The translations under genes were made by a program, and so were the position numbers. This document shows positions 1 through 9,009 of a stretch of 64,000 nt of DNA, piece by piece. Position 1 is the stretch's first letter; each line of letters starts with the position of its first letter. The stretch covers positions 434,001 to 498,000 of the forward strand of contig CAWELM010000017.1 of NCBI GenBank assembly GCA_963809815.1. Direction: 5' to 3'. This DNA is from CAVVJA01 sp963809815 (lineage in GTDB: Bacteria; Actinomycetota; Actinomycetes; Mycobacteriales; Jatrophihabitantaceae). The notes beneath the pieces were generated by a model. That model had not been told where the DNA came from. It saw nothing but the letters and a program-made list of their open reading frames with translations, and did not search any database.

Positions 1-125
1 GCAAGTGATTCGTAGCCGAGCAGAATCCGGACAGGTACGCTGCTCACCCGCCCGCTCGGCTTCGATCGGCTGCAGCGGCCCCGGACATCCGTGGCATCGC
101 CCGTCGGACCATCGAAGGAGACGCA

Positions 126-926
126 ATGGCAACCTACGAGACGCTCCTAGTGGATCGGCCGCAGGCCGGGATCACGGTAGCCACGCTCAATCGACCGGAT
201 CGGCTCAATGCGCTCAGCTTCCAGGCGTTCAAGGACTTGTTCCAGCTCAGCCAGGAGATCGCCGCCGACGAAGCGACCCGGGTCCTGGTACTTACTGGAG
301 CCGGCCGCGGGTTTTGCGCGGGCTTGGATCTGGAGGACGCCAGCACGCTGCCCGACATGACCGCCACGCAATTGTTGCGTGAACAAGAATCGTGGGCAGA
401 ATCGATCACCTCATTCCAACGACTCGCCAAGCCGGTTATCGCCGCCGTAAACGGGGCCGCCGCCGGGGCCGGCTTTTCCCTGGCGTTGGCGGCCGACATC
501 CGGATCGCGGCACCCGCTGCGCGGTTCAACGCCGCCTTCATCAAGGTCGGGCTCACCGGTGGGGACTGCGGGAGCTCCTGGATGCTGCCCCGTGTCGTGG
601 GCCTGGGCCATGCCTACGAGATCCTTTTGACCGGTCGATTCGTCGACTCCGGCGAAGCCGCTCGCATCGGCCTCGTGAACCGGGTGGTGCCAGCGGAGGA
701 ACTGCTCAACGAGGCGCTCCGGGTGGCCGAAATGATCACCGAGAACAGCCCGCTGGGCGTGGCGCTGACCAAGCGCGTCGTCCAAGTCAACGTCGATGCG
801 CCGTCGCTCGAGGCGGCCGTCGAGCTGGAGAACCGCAACCAGACCTTGGCCGGCGGCACGCACGACATGTCCGAGGCGTTGCGCGCCTTCCGCGAGAAAC
901 GGCCACCGGTGTACACCGGGCGGTGA
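126..926 (+). CDS. enoyl-CoA hydratase/isomerase family protein
   Basis: A 266-residue crotonase-fold protein, normal length for the family, probably hydrating or isomerising an enoyl-CoA in beta-oxidation. The oxyanion-hole region is visible in AAVNGAAAGAGFSLALAADI, and the downstream GLTGGDCGSSW..LPRVVG block is typical of an actinobacterial subclass in which an aspartate sits in the catalytic loop. The start is the ATG preceded by GAAGGAG at a good distance. It lies upstream of phaC on the same strand, so an enoyl-CoA or hydroxyacyl-CoA supply role for PHA is possible, but a 160-base gap with palindromes separates them. The exact substrate cannot be read from sequence. Confidence 0.9.
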   Translation: MATYETLLVDRPQAGITVATLNRPDRLNALSFQAFKDLFQLSQEIAADEATRVLVLTGAGRGFCAGLDLEDASTLPDMTATQLLREQESWAESITSFQRLAKPVIAAVNGAAAGAGFSLALAADIRIAAPAARFNAAFIKVGLTGGDCGSSWMLPRVVGLGHAYEILLTGRFVDSGEAARIGLVNRVVPAEELLNEALRVAEMITENSPLGVALTKRVVQVNVDAPSLEAAVELENRNQTLAGGTHDMSEALRAFREKRPPVYTGR

Positions 927-1007
927 CGCTGGACCAATCCTGGCCGCTGACTTTCGCAACCGGAATGTCCGAGATCACGGGCCATTCGGCAGCGCGGGCA
1001 CAGACTT

Positions 1008-1040
1008 CCTCTAAACTAGAGGGAGACTAGTTAAACTAGT
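1008..1040. promoter_or_regulatory. two AT-rich palindromes upstream of phaC, probable operator
   Basis: Two adjacent inverted repeats stand out in GC-rich DNA: CCTCTA-AAC-TAGAGG (1008-1022) and the 15-base palindrome ACTAGTT-A-AACTAGT (1026-1040). Both contain TAAACTAG (1012-1019 and 1032-1039), spaced 20 bases, about two helical turns. This looks like a repressor site for the phaC promoter. The 7-mer TAAACTA recurs in front of the phasin-like gene. The binding protein is unknown; the XRE regulator at 35242 is a candidate by context only. Confidence 0.55.
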
Positions 1041-1069
1041 GTCCCGCGACCTCCCTCGCGGGACAGTAG
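1036..1069. repeat. palindromic repeat, CTAGTGTCCCGCG family, copy 1
   Basis: A 14-base arm CTAGTGTCCCGCGA (1036-1049) is followed after six bases by TCGCGGGACAGTAG (1056-1069); the arms pair at 13 of 14 positions. It sits in the 5' leader of phaC, just before the ribosome site, where a hairpin could affect translation. The same 13-base core occurs at 35731-35743 (reverse) and 47815-47827. Confidence 0.6.
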
Positions 1070-1089
1070 ATCGAGCCAAGGAGGCGGCC

Positions 1090-2874
1090 GTGACGTCGAG
1101 CGAGGGAGCTGCGTCAGCTCGGGATAAAAGTCGGGCCCGCCGGGCGACGTCGGCCCGCCGGGCTGCCGCCCAGTTGACGGAGGCGCCTGCCCCTTCCGAG
1201 CCGGAAGACCCCACGACCAAGGTCGCGGCCGACGCGATCGCAGGAACCGACCCGGTCGGAATGCCGGTGCTCGGGGAAGCTGTGAGCGATCTCGGCCAGG
1301 CCTTCGCCCAGATGGGGACCGTGAGTGGCAAGGGCCGGAAGCTGACCGGCCAGCTTGCCCGCATTCTCGTCGGATCGTCGGACGTCGCGCCCGATCCGAA
1401 GGACTGGCGGTTCAAGGACCCAGCGTGGTCCGAACACCCGATCTACCGTCGGATTGGTCAGAGCTACCTGGCCGGCTGCGAATTCGCCGACGAGGTGCTC
1501 GACAATCTGGGCCGCAACGGTCGTCAGACGACGGCCGCCCGGTTCGTCCTGGGCATGTTGGAGAGCGCCGCGGCGCCAACAAACTACCTGCTCGGCAACC
1601 CCGCCGCCGTTAAGCGCGCGTTCGAGACGGGTGGCCTGAGCCTGGTTCGCGGGACGAAGAACTGGCTCGGCGATGTGGTCCACAACAGCGGCATGCCGTC
1701 AACGGTCGACCGCGAGGCGTACCAAGTCGGCCGGGATCTGGCGGTCACTCCTGGCGCGGTGGTTGATCGAGACGCGCACGCCGAGATCATCCAGTACCAG
1801 CCGACGACCGAAACCGTGCAAGCGCGCCCAGTGCTCGTCGTGCCACCGCCGATCGGGCGGTACTACTTCCTTGATCTGCGGCCCGGACGCAGTTTCGTCG
1901 AATACGCGGTCAACCGCGGATTGCCGACGTTTGTGCTCAGCTGGCGCAACCCGACGAAGAACGAAGGCGACTGGGACCTCGACGACTACGCCGCGCGCGT
2001 TCTCTCGGCCATCGACACGGTCCGGGAGATCACCGGCTCGCCGGACGTAGACCTCGTCGGCTTCTGCGCCGGAGGCATTCTGCAGACCTTGGTGCTCAAC
2101 CACCTGGCTGCCCTAGGGGACGAGCGCGTGCACACGGCCAGCTTCGCCGTCACCCTGCTGGACTTCGGTCAGGCGGCACCGATTCGCGCGTTCTCCTCGC
2201 CGAGGCTGCTCGCGCTGGCGCGGTGGAATTCCCAGCGCGCCGGCGTGATCAGCGCGCGGAACATGGGCAACGTCTTCACCTGGATGCGGCCGAACGAGCT
2301 GGTCTGGAACTACTGGGTGAACAACTACCTGATGGGAAACAAGCCGCCAGCGTTCGACATCCTCGCGTGGAACGCGGACGGCACCAACCTGCCGGCCAGG
2401 CTGCACGGCCAGTTCCTGGACATCTTCGAGCGCAACGTGCTGTGTCGGCCGGGCGAAATGACGGTGCTCGGAACGCCGGTAGACCTCGCGACCATCACGA
2501 CTCCGACCTTCGTCACCGGCGGAACGACCGACCACCTGACGCCGTGGACCGGTTGCTATCGGACGACGCAGCTGTTCAGCGGTCCGAGCACGTTCGTCCT
2601 CAGCAATGCGGGGCACATCCAGAGCCTGGTCAACCCGCCCGGCAACCCGAAAGCGACCTTCTACGCCGGCGGCGAGCCGGTCGACGATCCGCAGACCTGG
2701 CTGAACGCCGCTGACAAGCACCCCGGCACCTGGTGGGAACACTGGGCGGATTGGGTGATTGAGCGCTCGGACGGGACGGTCCCGGCACCCGACCGTCTCG
2801 GCAGTGCTGATCATCCGGCCCGCGAGGAGGCCCCGGGTCTATACGTTCGGGATCTGGCGCCAGCTGGACGCTGA
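1090..2874 (+). CDS. phaC: poly(3-hydroxyalkanoate) synthase, class I-like PhaC (copy 1)
   Basis: Alpha/beta-hydrolase polymerase that joins hydroxyacyl-CoA units into polyhydroxyalkanoate at the granule surface. With the GTG at 1090 (AAGGAGG five bases upstream) the protein has 594 residues; an upstream GTG at 1039 lacks a ribosome site and lies inside the palindrome, so I rejected it. The lipase-like box GFCAGG places the nucleophile at Cys326; Asp481 (GTTDHLTPW) and His509 (NAGHIQSLVNPP) complete the triad. The first 60 residues are rich in Arg and Ala. surE follows after three bases, so the two are probably cotranscribed. A second phaC is at 30549. Confidence 0.9.
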   Translation: MTSSEGAASARDKSRARRATSARRAAAQLTEAPAPSEPEDPTTKVAADAIAGTDPVGMPVLGEAVSDLGQAFAQMGTVSGKGRKLTGQLARILVGSSDVAPDPKDWRFKDPAWSEHPIYRRIGQSYLAGCEFADEVLDNLGRNGRQTTAARFVLGMLESAAAPTNYLLGNPAAVKRAFETGGLSLVRGTKNWLGDVVHNSGMPSTVDREAYQVGRDLAVTPGAVVDRDAHAEIIQYQPTTETVQARPVLVVPPPIGRYYFLDLRPGRSFVEYAVNRGLPTFVLSWRNPTKNEGDWDLDDYAARVLSAIDTVREITGSPDVDLVGFCAGGILQTLVLNHLAALGDERVHTASFAVTLLDFGQAAPIRAFSSPRLLALARWNSQRAGVISARNMGNVFTWMRPNELVWNYWVNNYLMGNKPPAFDILAWNADGTNLPARLHGQFLDIFERNVLCRPGEMTVLGTPVDLATITTPTFVTGGTTDHLTPWTGCYRTTQLFSGPSTFVLSNAGHIQSLVNPPGNPKATFYAGGEPVDDPQTWLNAADKHPGTWWEHWADWVIERSDGTVPAPDRLGSADHPAREEAPGLYVRDLAPAGR

Positions 2875-2877
2875 CCG

Positions 2878-3702
2878 ATGAGGCCACTGATTCTGGTCAC
2901 CAACGATGACGGCCTACACTCACCGGGCCTCCTCGCTGCCGCCGAATCAGTCAGCGATCTGGGCGACCTGCTGATCGCTGCCCCCGCGACCCAGCAGACG
3001 TCGATGAGTCGCGCTTTCGTGACCGGAGACGACATCGGCGCGATTGCGCGTCACGACCTGCGCGTCGCCGGGCGCACTGTGGCGGCCTACTCGGTCGTCG
3101 GGTCGCCGGTCGTTGCGGTAACCCACGCGTTGCTGGAACTGGCGGACCGGACCCCGGATCTATGCATCAGCGGCATCAACTACGGCGAGAACGTCGGCGG
3201 CGCGCTCGGGGTTAGCGGCACGGTCTCGGCGGCGCTCGAGGCGGAGGCCCACGGTGTCCCTGGAATCGCGGCATCGGTTCAGGTCGACGTTGCCTCTTGG
3301 CGAAAATTCGATGACCTCGATTGGAGGGCAGCGAGGCACTTCACCCGAGCGCTCGCTCGCCAAGTGCTCGCCGACGGCCTGCCTTCGGACGTCGCCGTAC
3401 TGAACGTGAATATCCCGCGTGACGCGACTCCGAACACCGAGATTCGCCGGACGGTCCAGAGTCGCCAGCCGTACTACGTGCATAGCCTGCCGGAGGGAAC
3501 ACGCGTACCCACCGATCCGCTGCGACTGCAAATCGCCGCCACGGTGGACGCCGATCAGCTCGAGGTCAATAGCGACATCCGAGCCATCGTCTGCGACGGC
3601 GTCGTCTCGGTCACCCCGCTGAGTTGGTCGATGACGGCGCACACCGATTGGCAGCCTCGCGCAGAGTACCTGGACGACGGGGCCCCTCGCTCAACGCGAT
3701 AG
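2878..3702 (+). CDS. surE: 5'/3'-nucleotidase SurE
   Basis: Survival protein E, a metal-dependent phosphatase acting on nucleoside monophosphates, 274 residues. The N-terminal metal site VTNDDG is clear and the SGIN/NYGENVGG loop with the third metal ligand follows, as expected of the family. The start is three bases after the phaC stop, implying coupled transcription. The link between SurE and PHA synthesis is not explained by known pathways. Function is assigned from family motifs. Confidence 0.88.
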   Translation: MRPLILVTNDDGLHSPGLLAAAESVSDLGDLLIAAPATQQTSMSRAFVTGDDIGAIARHDLRVAGRTVAAYSVVGSPVVAVTHALLELADRTPDLCISGINYGENVGGALGVSGTVSAALEAEAHGVPGIAASVQVDVASWRKFDDLDWRAARHFTRALARQVLADGLPSDVAVLNVNIPRDATPNTEIRRTVQSRQPYYVHSLPEGTRVPTDPLRLQIAATVDADQLEVNSDIRAIVCDGVVSVTPLSWSMTAHTDWQPRAEYLDDGAPRSTR

Positions 3703-3728
3703 CTACCAAAGACGCGGCCTTCGGTAGC
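3702..3728 (+). terminator. hairpin after surE
   Basis: GCTACC (3702-3707) pairs with GGTAGC (3723-3728), with partial pairing inside the loop. It begins at the surE stop codon. No T-run follows, so this is only a possible terminator. Confidence 0.3.
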
Positions 3729-3745
3729 GTCGACAATGGCTTGAC

Positions 3746-3988
3746 GTGCAGTTGATGGACGGGAGCGGTCAGGTGGTCGGTACGCACTTTCCCGAGGATC
3801 GGGACGTCTTCGAATCCGCATTGCAGCGAATGCGCGAAGCGTTTGACGGGCTGCAGAACGGCCAACTGAGTCCCGGAGCGGCGCAGGACCAGTTCCTCCT
3901 CGGATACGACACGGTGCGGGATATGGCGACCGAGTTCTTCCTGGCGCGACAGACGCGGCCCATTCCGCGTCCCGAAGAAGACCGCTGA
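3746..3988 (+). CDS. small hypothetical acidic protein
   Basis: An 80-residue open frame with a GTG start, rich in Glu, Asp and Gln, predicted mostly helical, ending in a Pro/Arg tail (RPIPRPEEDR). No signal peptide or membrane segment. I recognise no family. It follows surE by 43 bases and its composition is protein-like (regular hydrophobic spacing), which supports a real gene, but the ribosome site is weak and another start such as the ATG at 3755 is possible. Confidence 0.45.
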   Translation: MQLMDGSGQVVGTHFPEDRDVFESALQRMREAFDGLQNGQLSPGAAQDQFLLGYDTVRDMATEFFLARQTRPIPRPEEDR

Positions 3989-4027
3989 CACGTCCCGAAG
4001 ACGAGCTCAACAGCGGGAGTCCACCCC

Positions 4028-4057
4028 GTCGATGATCTTGGCGTTAACTCGGCCAAG
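4028..4057. repeat. GTCGATGATCTTGG repeat with terminator-like hairpin
   Basis: GTCGATGATCTTGG (4028-4041) is identical to the first 14 bases of the long hairpin arm at 20057. Here CTTGGC (4037-4042) pairs with GCCAAG (4052-4057). It lies between convergent genes, so it may serve as a terminator. Confidence 0.5.
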
Positions 4058-4083
4058 GGCCGACACGTCCTGGACCACGACTG

Positions 4084-4923
4084 CTATTCGAGTGCGGTAG
4101 CGATCAGTTCCCGAACCTTGCCGCCGGCAAGCTGCGCCGCTTCGACGGCAGGCATCGCCTCTAGGGTCGGGGAAATCACTTCCGGCCCGACCCAGCGCAA
4201 CGCATCGATCTGGGCCAACGCGCGGACCGCACGGGTCAGGTCCAGGTCGCCGTCTCCGGGGAGGAGCCGGTTGTTGGTGTCGTCTCGCAGTGACGCGCGT
4301 GGTTCGGCGGCCGCATCGTCGATCTGAACGCAATAGATCCGGTCACCCGGGACCGTTGCCAACAGCTCGAAGTCCGGATCTCCGCGGAAGAAATGCCAAG
4401 TGTCGAAGACAATGCCGCCGTTGGGGCGATCGGCGTCACGCACGATCGTCCACGCTTCGCGCAGGGTGGCCACGCACGAGATGGGCATGAACTCCAGATG
4501 GACTCGGGCACCGACATCAGCCGCTCGGTCACATAATTCGGCGAACGGCCCGGCCATCGCCTCGACCGGTACGTCGGCCGCGTCCATCGCGACCGCGGTC
4601 AGCGTGGCGGCCTCGAGCGCCTCGACCCAACGTAAAGACTGCTCGGCCGAGAACTCCGCGAATCGCGACGCCGATGTCCCGGAAAATGGATGCCAGTTCA
4701 TGACCGGGTCCACGATGATCCGCAACCCTTGATCGCGGATCATCCGGCCGATCTCCTTCGCCGATGTACCCCCTTGCTCGGCCCGGTGAATGTCCGGCGG
4801 ACTCACCGAGACGCTGGTGAAATCGGCCGCGATGGCCGCCTCGACTCGTTCCGGAATCGGCCGCTCGAGCCCCACGGTGCCGGACCAGAGAATCCAGTCG
4901 ATGTCGGCGAATCTGCTCGTCAT
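4084..4923 (-). CDS. sugar phosphate isomerase/epimerase-like TIM-barrel protein
   Basis: A 279-residue protein of the xylose isomerase-like TIM-barrel (AP endonuclease 2) superfamily. The barrel glutamate/metal residues can be placed in HLEFMPIS, FDTWHFFRG and VQIDDA. The start chosen is the ATG at 4923 with GAGGAG four bases upstream, rather than an ATG ten codons earlier. Family members isomerise or epimerise sugars or keto-sugars, but the substrate cannot be called. It is transcribed away from the neighbouring F420 enzyme gene. Confidence 0.75.
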   Translation of the reverse strand: MTSRFADIDWILWSGTVGLERPIPERVEAAIAADFTSVSVSPPDIHRAEQGGTSAKEIGRMIRDQGLRIIVDPVMNWHPFSGTSASRFAEFSAEQSLRWVEALEAATLTAVAMDAADVPVEAMAGPFAELCDRAADVGARVHLEFMPISCVATLREAWTIVRDADRPNGGIVFDTWHFFRGDPDFELLATVPGDRIYCVQIDDAAAEPRASLRDDTNNRLLPGDGDLDLTRAVRALAQIDALRWVGPEVISPTLEAMPAVEAAQLAGGKVRELIATALE

Positions 4924-5077
4924 AGCTCTCCTCATCTGCCGCCGGGCACTCATCCGACGGAAAGATACTGGGGATCGTCACCTGTTAGTATCTGACGACG
5001 CCAGCGCAGGATGACACCTAACTAGTGCGTGCGCGACCCGCTCGCAAACCGGCGCTGGCACGGAGAGGAATTCCGTG

Positions 5078-6049
5078 ATGCAGCGCCCATTCCGTTTCTC
5101 AGTGCAGGCGTTCGAGGCGACATCCGCCAAACAGTGGACCGAGTTGGCGCGTCAAGCAGAGGACCTCGGCTACTCGACGTTGTTCACAACCGATCACTAC
5201 TTCGGGCCGGGTGAGATCTCGGCGACGTCAGGCCATCGCCCGGTAGACGTCGCTCCGCTCAGCGCCATGATGTCAGCGGCGGCGGTCACCGAGCGCCTAC
5301 GGGTGGGATGCCGGGTTTCGTGCGTGGACTACCACAACCCGGTCGTGCTCGCGAAAGAACTGGCGACAGTCGATCTCCTGTCCGAGGGCCGCCTCGAAGC
5401 CGGTCTCGGCGCGGGGTGGGTCGCGGCTGAGTACGACGGGATCGGGATACCGATGGACAGCGCCGGTGTCCGTATCGAACGCCTGGCCGAGGTGGTCGGT
5501 TTGCTCAAGGCGCACTGGAGCGGCGACGACATCAACATCGACGGCAAGTACGTGCACGCCCACGGCTTCGCCGGCCGACCGATTCCCGTGCAGAAACCGC
5601 ATCCACCGATCTTCATTGGCGGCGGATCTCCGCGGATCCTTCGCCTGGCCGGTCGACTAGCTGACATCGTCAGTCTCAACTTCAACAACGCGACCGGACG
5701 GCTAGGGGCGGCGAGCGTTACCAGTGCCACGTTGTCGGCGACCCGCGAGAAGCTCGATTGGGTGCGGGCCGGCGCCGGTGACCGCTTTGACGACATCGAA
5801 CTCGAAGTCGCGGCGTATTTCGTGGCCATTGCCGACGATCCGTCGGAGGCGGTGCAAGCCATGGCCGCTCGCTTCGGCGTCACCCCTCTGGAGTTGACTG
5901 AACACCCGCACGCGCTCCTGGGCAGCGTGGACGACGTGTGTGACCGACTGCAGCAGCGCCGCGAAGAGCTCGGTATCAGCTACGTCAACGTTGCCCAACG
6001 CAGCATGACGAGCTTCGCTCCAATCGTCGCCCGCCTAGCGGGGAATTAA
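5078..6049 (+). CDS. LLM-class F420-dependent oxidoreductase
   Basis: Luciferase-like monooxygenase fold, 323 residues from the ATG at 5078 (AGAGGA eight bases upstream; a GTG one codon earlier is also possible). The N-terminal strand FRFSVQAFEA, the TTDHYFGPG loop and the GAGWVAAEYDGIGIPMD segment are typical of the actinobacterial F420 subgroup, which uses coenzyme F420 rather than FMN for hydride transfer. Substrate unknown. A second LLM enzyme lies at 7830 beyond an MFS exporter, suggesting a small-molecule modification and export neighbourhood. Confidence 0.82.
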   Translation: MQRPFRFSVQAFEATSAKQWTELARQAEDLGYSTLFTTDHYFGPGEISATSGHRPVDVAPLSAMMSAAAVTERLRVGCRVSCVDYHNPVVLAKELATVDLLSEGRLEAGLGAGWVAAEYDGIGIPMDSAGVRIERLAEVVGLLKAHWSGDDINIDGKYVHAHGFAGRPIPVQKPHPPIFIGGGSPRILRLAGRLADIVSLNFNNATGRLGAASVTSATLSATREKLDWVRAGAGDRFDDIELEVAAYFVAIADDPSEAVQAMAARFGVTPLELTEHPHALLGSVDDVCDRLQQRREELGISYVNVAQRSMTSFAPIVARLAGN

Positions 6050-6187
6050 CGCGCGTAGCCACAGGTCCTCCACCCCGTTTGGCTATTCGGCTATTCGACC
6101 GTCGGTGACCTTCGTTAACATCTGAGCACAGACTGATCGGCCCGCACGCCGGCCTCGGTAGCGGTCCCTGGCGCCTCAGGAGTAGCC

Positions 6188-7717
6188 GTGGCTGAACGTA
6201 CCGTCCCGTCTGACCATCCCATGGGCATGCAGTCCGACGACCCGAAGCGCTGGCGCGCACTGGGCGTGATTGCGGTCGCGCAGCTCATGATCGTCCTGGA
6301 TGCGACGATCGTGAATGTTGCGTTGCCCACGGCGCAGCGTGATCTCGGCATCTCAACGGCGGATCGGCAGTGGGTGGTAACTGCGTACACCCTGACCTTC
6401 GGCGGCCTGCTGCTGCTCGGCGGGCGCATAGCGGACTACACCGGGCGGAAGCGCACGTTCATAATGGGTCTGATCGGGTTTGCCCTGGCCTCCGCGCTCG
6501 GCGGTCTCGCTCCTACCGCCGCCTGGTTGTTCGCCGCCCGCGCCCTGCAGGGCGCCTTCGCCGCGGTGCTCGCTCCGGCGGCACTGTCGCTCATCACGGT
6601 GACGTTCGTGGCTCCGAAGGAGCGGGCCCGCGCGTTCGGCGTGTTCGGCGCGATCTCCGGCGGGGGCGCGGCAATCGGGCTGGTCGTCGGCGGAGTCCTG
6701 ACCGAGTACGCCTCGTGGCGCTGGTGCCTGGGCGTCAACACCCCCATCGCGCTCATCACCGCCGCGTTCGCGGTCTATGAGGTGCACGAGAGCAAGGCCG
6801 CGGGCGACACTCGCTATGACATCCCCGGCGCCGTGCTATCGACGCTTGGCCTGGTTTCCCTGGTTTACGGCTTCACCGAAGCGGCTAAACCCAAGCACCC
6901 GGCGAACCCGAACGACACCGCCGTACGGGGCTGGCTGGCACCATCCACGATCACCTTCCTGATCGTCGCCGTAATCCTGCTGGTGGCGTTCGTGCTCTGG
7001 GAGCAACGGACAACGAATCCGTTGCTACCCCTGCGGATCGTGCTCGATCGCAACCGCGGCGGCTCATACCTGATGTTCCTGCTCGTCGGTGCAGGGCTGT
7101 TCGCGATGTTCCTGTTCCTGACGTACTACTTCCAGATCAACCTCGGATACAGCCCAGTCCAGGCCGGACTTGCCTTCCTGCCGTTCAGCGGCGGCATCAT
7201 CGTCGCGGCCGGCGTAGTGGCCCAGCTGCTGCCGAGGGTCGGCCCACGACCCTTGATCATCCCTGGCCTCGTCCTGTCGATCGTCGGGATGCTGCTGCTC
7301 GTCCGGATCGGTGACAACACGCCCTACGTGACGTATGTCCTACCGGCCGAGCTGCTGATGAGCGTCGGCCTGGCCGCGGTGTTCATCCCGGCCGCCAGCA
7401 CCGCGCTCATCGGCGTGGGGCCCCACGACGCCGGTGTCGCCAGCGCCGTATTGAACAGCTCGCAGCAGGTTGGCGGCTCCCTGGGCACGGCCCTGCTCAA
7501 TACCGTGTTCGCGGCCAGCGTGACCGCCTACCTCGCGGCGAACGCCCACACACCGCAAGAAATCGCTCACCTGACGCCGACCGCACTGATCCACGGTTAC
7601 CACGTAGCGTTCCTCTGGGGTGCCGCGCTCTTCACTGCCGCGCTCCTCTGCGCTGTCTTCCTCATCAACGCGAAGAAGGAGGACGTGCCGGCCGAGGCCG
7701 GCATGCCGGCCGGCTAG
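6188..7717 (+). CDS. MFS transporter, DHA2 (14-helix) drug:H+ antiporter family
   Basis: A 509-residue integral membrane exporter of the EmrB/QacA type. LDATIVNVALP in helix 1 and the cytoplasmic loop GGRIADYTGRKRTF are family motifs, and the hydropathy supports about 14 membrane segments. The start is a GTG with AGGAG upstream. No TetR or MarR regulator is adjacent, and the two flanking F420-type oxidoreductases are the only contextual hint to cargo. Substrate cannot be predicted. Confidence 0.88.
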   Translation: MAERTVPSDHPMGMQSDDPKRWRALGVIAVAQLMIVLDATIVNVALPTAQRDLGISTADRQWVVTAYTLTFGGLLLLGGRIADYTGRKRTFIMGLIGFALASALGGLAPTAAWLFAARALQGAFAAVLAPAALSLITVTFVAPKERARAFGVFGAISGGGAAIGLVVGGVLTEYASWRWCLGVNTPIALITAAFAVYEVHESKAAGDTRYDIPGAVLSTLGLVSLVYGFTEAAKPKHPANPNDTAVRGWLAPSTITFLIVAVILLVAFVLWEQRTTNPLLPLRIVLDRNRGGSYLMFLLVGAGLFAMFLFLTYYFQINLGYSPVQAGLAFLPFSGGIIVAAGVVAQLLPRVGPRPLIIPGLVLSIVGMLLLVRIGDNTPYVTYVLPAELLMSVGLAAVFIPAASTALIGVGPHDAGVASAVLNSSQQVGGSLGTALLNTVFAASVTAYLAANAHTPQEIAHLTPTALIHGYHVAFLWGAALFTAALLCAVFLINAKKEDVPAEAGMPAG

Positions 7718-7829
7718 TCGAAGCCCCCTGACGAATCGTGTCGCGCCGGGCTCGCGTCGTCGCAAACGACGACCGCCGCGGCCGCTGGTATGGGGTTAGC
7801 GGGCCCGGTCTCGTTGTGCTGGGGGTGGG

Positions 7830-8771
7830 ATGACGGTCGACGGCAAGATCCAGCTGTCGATGGTGCTGCGGTCATTCGCACCGCAGGATCCCGGCAGCTG
7901 GGCTCACGTCATTCGCCAGGCCGAGACGTTCGACCGGGCCGGCGTCGACCGGCTGGCCGTTTCGGACCACGTGGTGTTCGGCGAGGACCTGGACGCCTAT
8001 GGGCGCCCCGAAATCGGCGGTCAGGCCGGTGGGAGCCAACCCACCGGCCCGGACGGCCACTGGCTCGAGCCCATCACGCTGCTGTCCCTGCTGGCCGGCC
8101 GGACCTCCCGGATCCGGCTCGCGACCAATGTCCTGATCGCGGCACTACGGCGACCGGTCGTGCTAGCCAAGACCGCAGCCACTCTCGACGTGTTGTCGGG
8201 CGGGCGCCTAGATCTCGGCGTCGGGGTGGGATGGCAGCGAGAGGAATACGAGGCCGCGGGGGTCGAGTTCGACCGCCGGGGCGAAGCGCTGGATGACACG
8301 TTGGCGATCTGCCACGCATTGTGGTCACAAACGCGCGCGGAGTTCACCTCACCGAGGCTGCGCTTCGAACGGATACACATGATGCCGAAACCGCTCCAGG
8401 CCGGTGGCGTACCCATCTGGGTGAGCGGCAGCGTCAACCCGCGGGTGGCGCGGCGCCTCGCCCGCTACGGAGCTCGGTGGATCCCGTGGTTGGGGCCGGC
8501 GGCAGACCTCGGGGTTGAGGTCGCCCGCATGCGAGACGCGCTCGATCGGGCCGGGGGTGAGCCGGCGCGCCTCCAAGTGGTGGGCATGTTGCCGCCACTG
8601 TCGAAGGAGGGCGGGAGGTTGGATATCGCCGGCACAGTCGCCGGCGTGCCGGCGCTTGTTGCTTCGGGCGCAACCGACGTTCGGCTGACTCTGCGCGTGC
8701 CTGACGATCCGGTGCAGCATTTCGAGCAGGTGTCTGCGGTCGTCGCCGAATTTCGCGCCGTCGCTGGTTGA
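7830..8771 (+). CDS. LLM-class F420-dependent oxidoreductase (second)
   Basis: A 313-residue luciferase-like flavin/F420 oxidoreductase. Visible features are the VDRLAVSDHVVFGED strand, the SRIRLATNVL segment and GGRLDLGVGVGWQREEYEAAG, all characteristic of the family. The sequence is clearly different from the enzyme at 5078, so this is not a recent duplication. It follows the MFS gene on the same strand by 112 bases that hold a small GTCGT-cgcaa-ACGAC hairpin. Substrate unknown. Confidence 0.82.
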   Translation: MTVDGKIQLSMVLRSFAPQDPGSWAHVIRQAETFDRAGVDRLAVSDHVVFGEDLDAYGRPEIGGQAGGSQPTGPDGHWLEPITLLSLLAGRTSRIRLATNVLIAALRRPVVLAKTAATLDVLSGGRLDLGVGVGWQREEYEAAGVEFDRRGEALDDTLAICHALWSQTRAEFTSPRLRFERIHMMPKPLQAGGVPIWVSGSVNPRVARRLARYGARWIPWLGPAADLGVEVARMRDALDRAGGEPARLQVVGMLPPLSKEGGRLDIAGTVAGVPALVASGATDVRLTLRVPDDPVQHFEQVSAVVAEFRAVAG

Positions 8772-9009
8772 CGATCTTCCGGAGCAGCTACTCCCCAGCC
8801 GGCCGCCACCGCCTGACTGTCACTGATCACCGCGTCTCGTTCATAGTGGGGCAAACCGGACCCGTCGATCGACGTACGACCGCCGGGTGAGTCAAGACGC
8901 ACCTGACGATCGCTGAGTTGTGCAGCGTCGGTCAGCGTTTCAGGCGGCCACCGCGGATAAGGTCAGCAGCGGGCGCGCGGGCAACCCACGGGCCGGGAAG
9001 GAGTGGCCG
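8772..9009. other. intergenic stretch without recognised feature
   Basis: About 240 bases between the LLM gene and the carbonic-anhydrase-like gene. Apart from the AAGGAG ribosome site at 8998-9003 I see no clear promoter, hairpin or reading frame. Confidence 0.5.

Noticed and set aside
1..125. Gene fragment at the window start
   Set aside because: The frame from position 5 runs out of register through the enoyl-CoA hydratase gene; only its ribosome site is supported.
1039..1089. Upstream GTG start for the first phaC
   Set aside because: It lies inside the palindromic elements and has no ribosome site; GTG 1090 has AAGGAGG five bases upstream.
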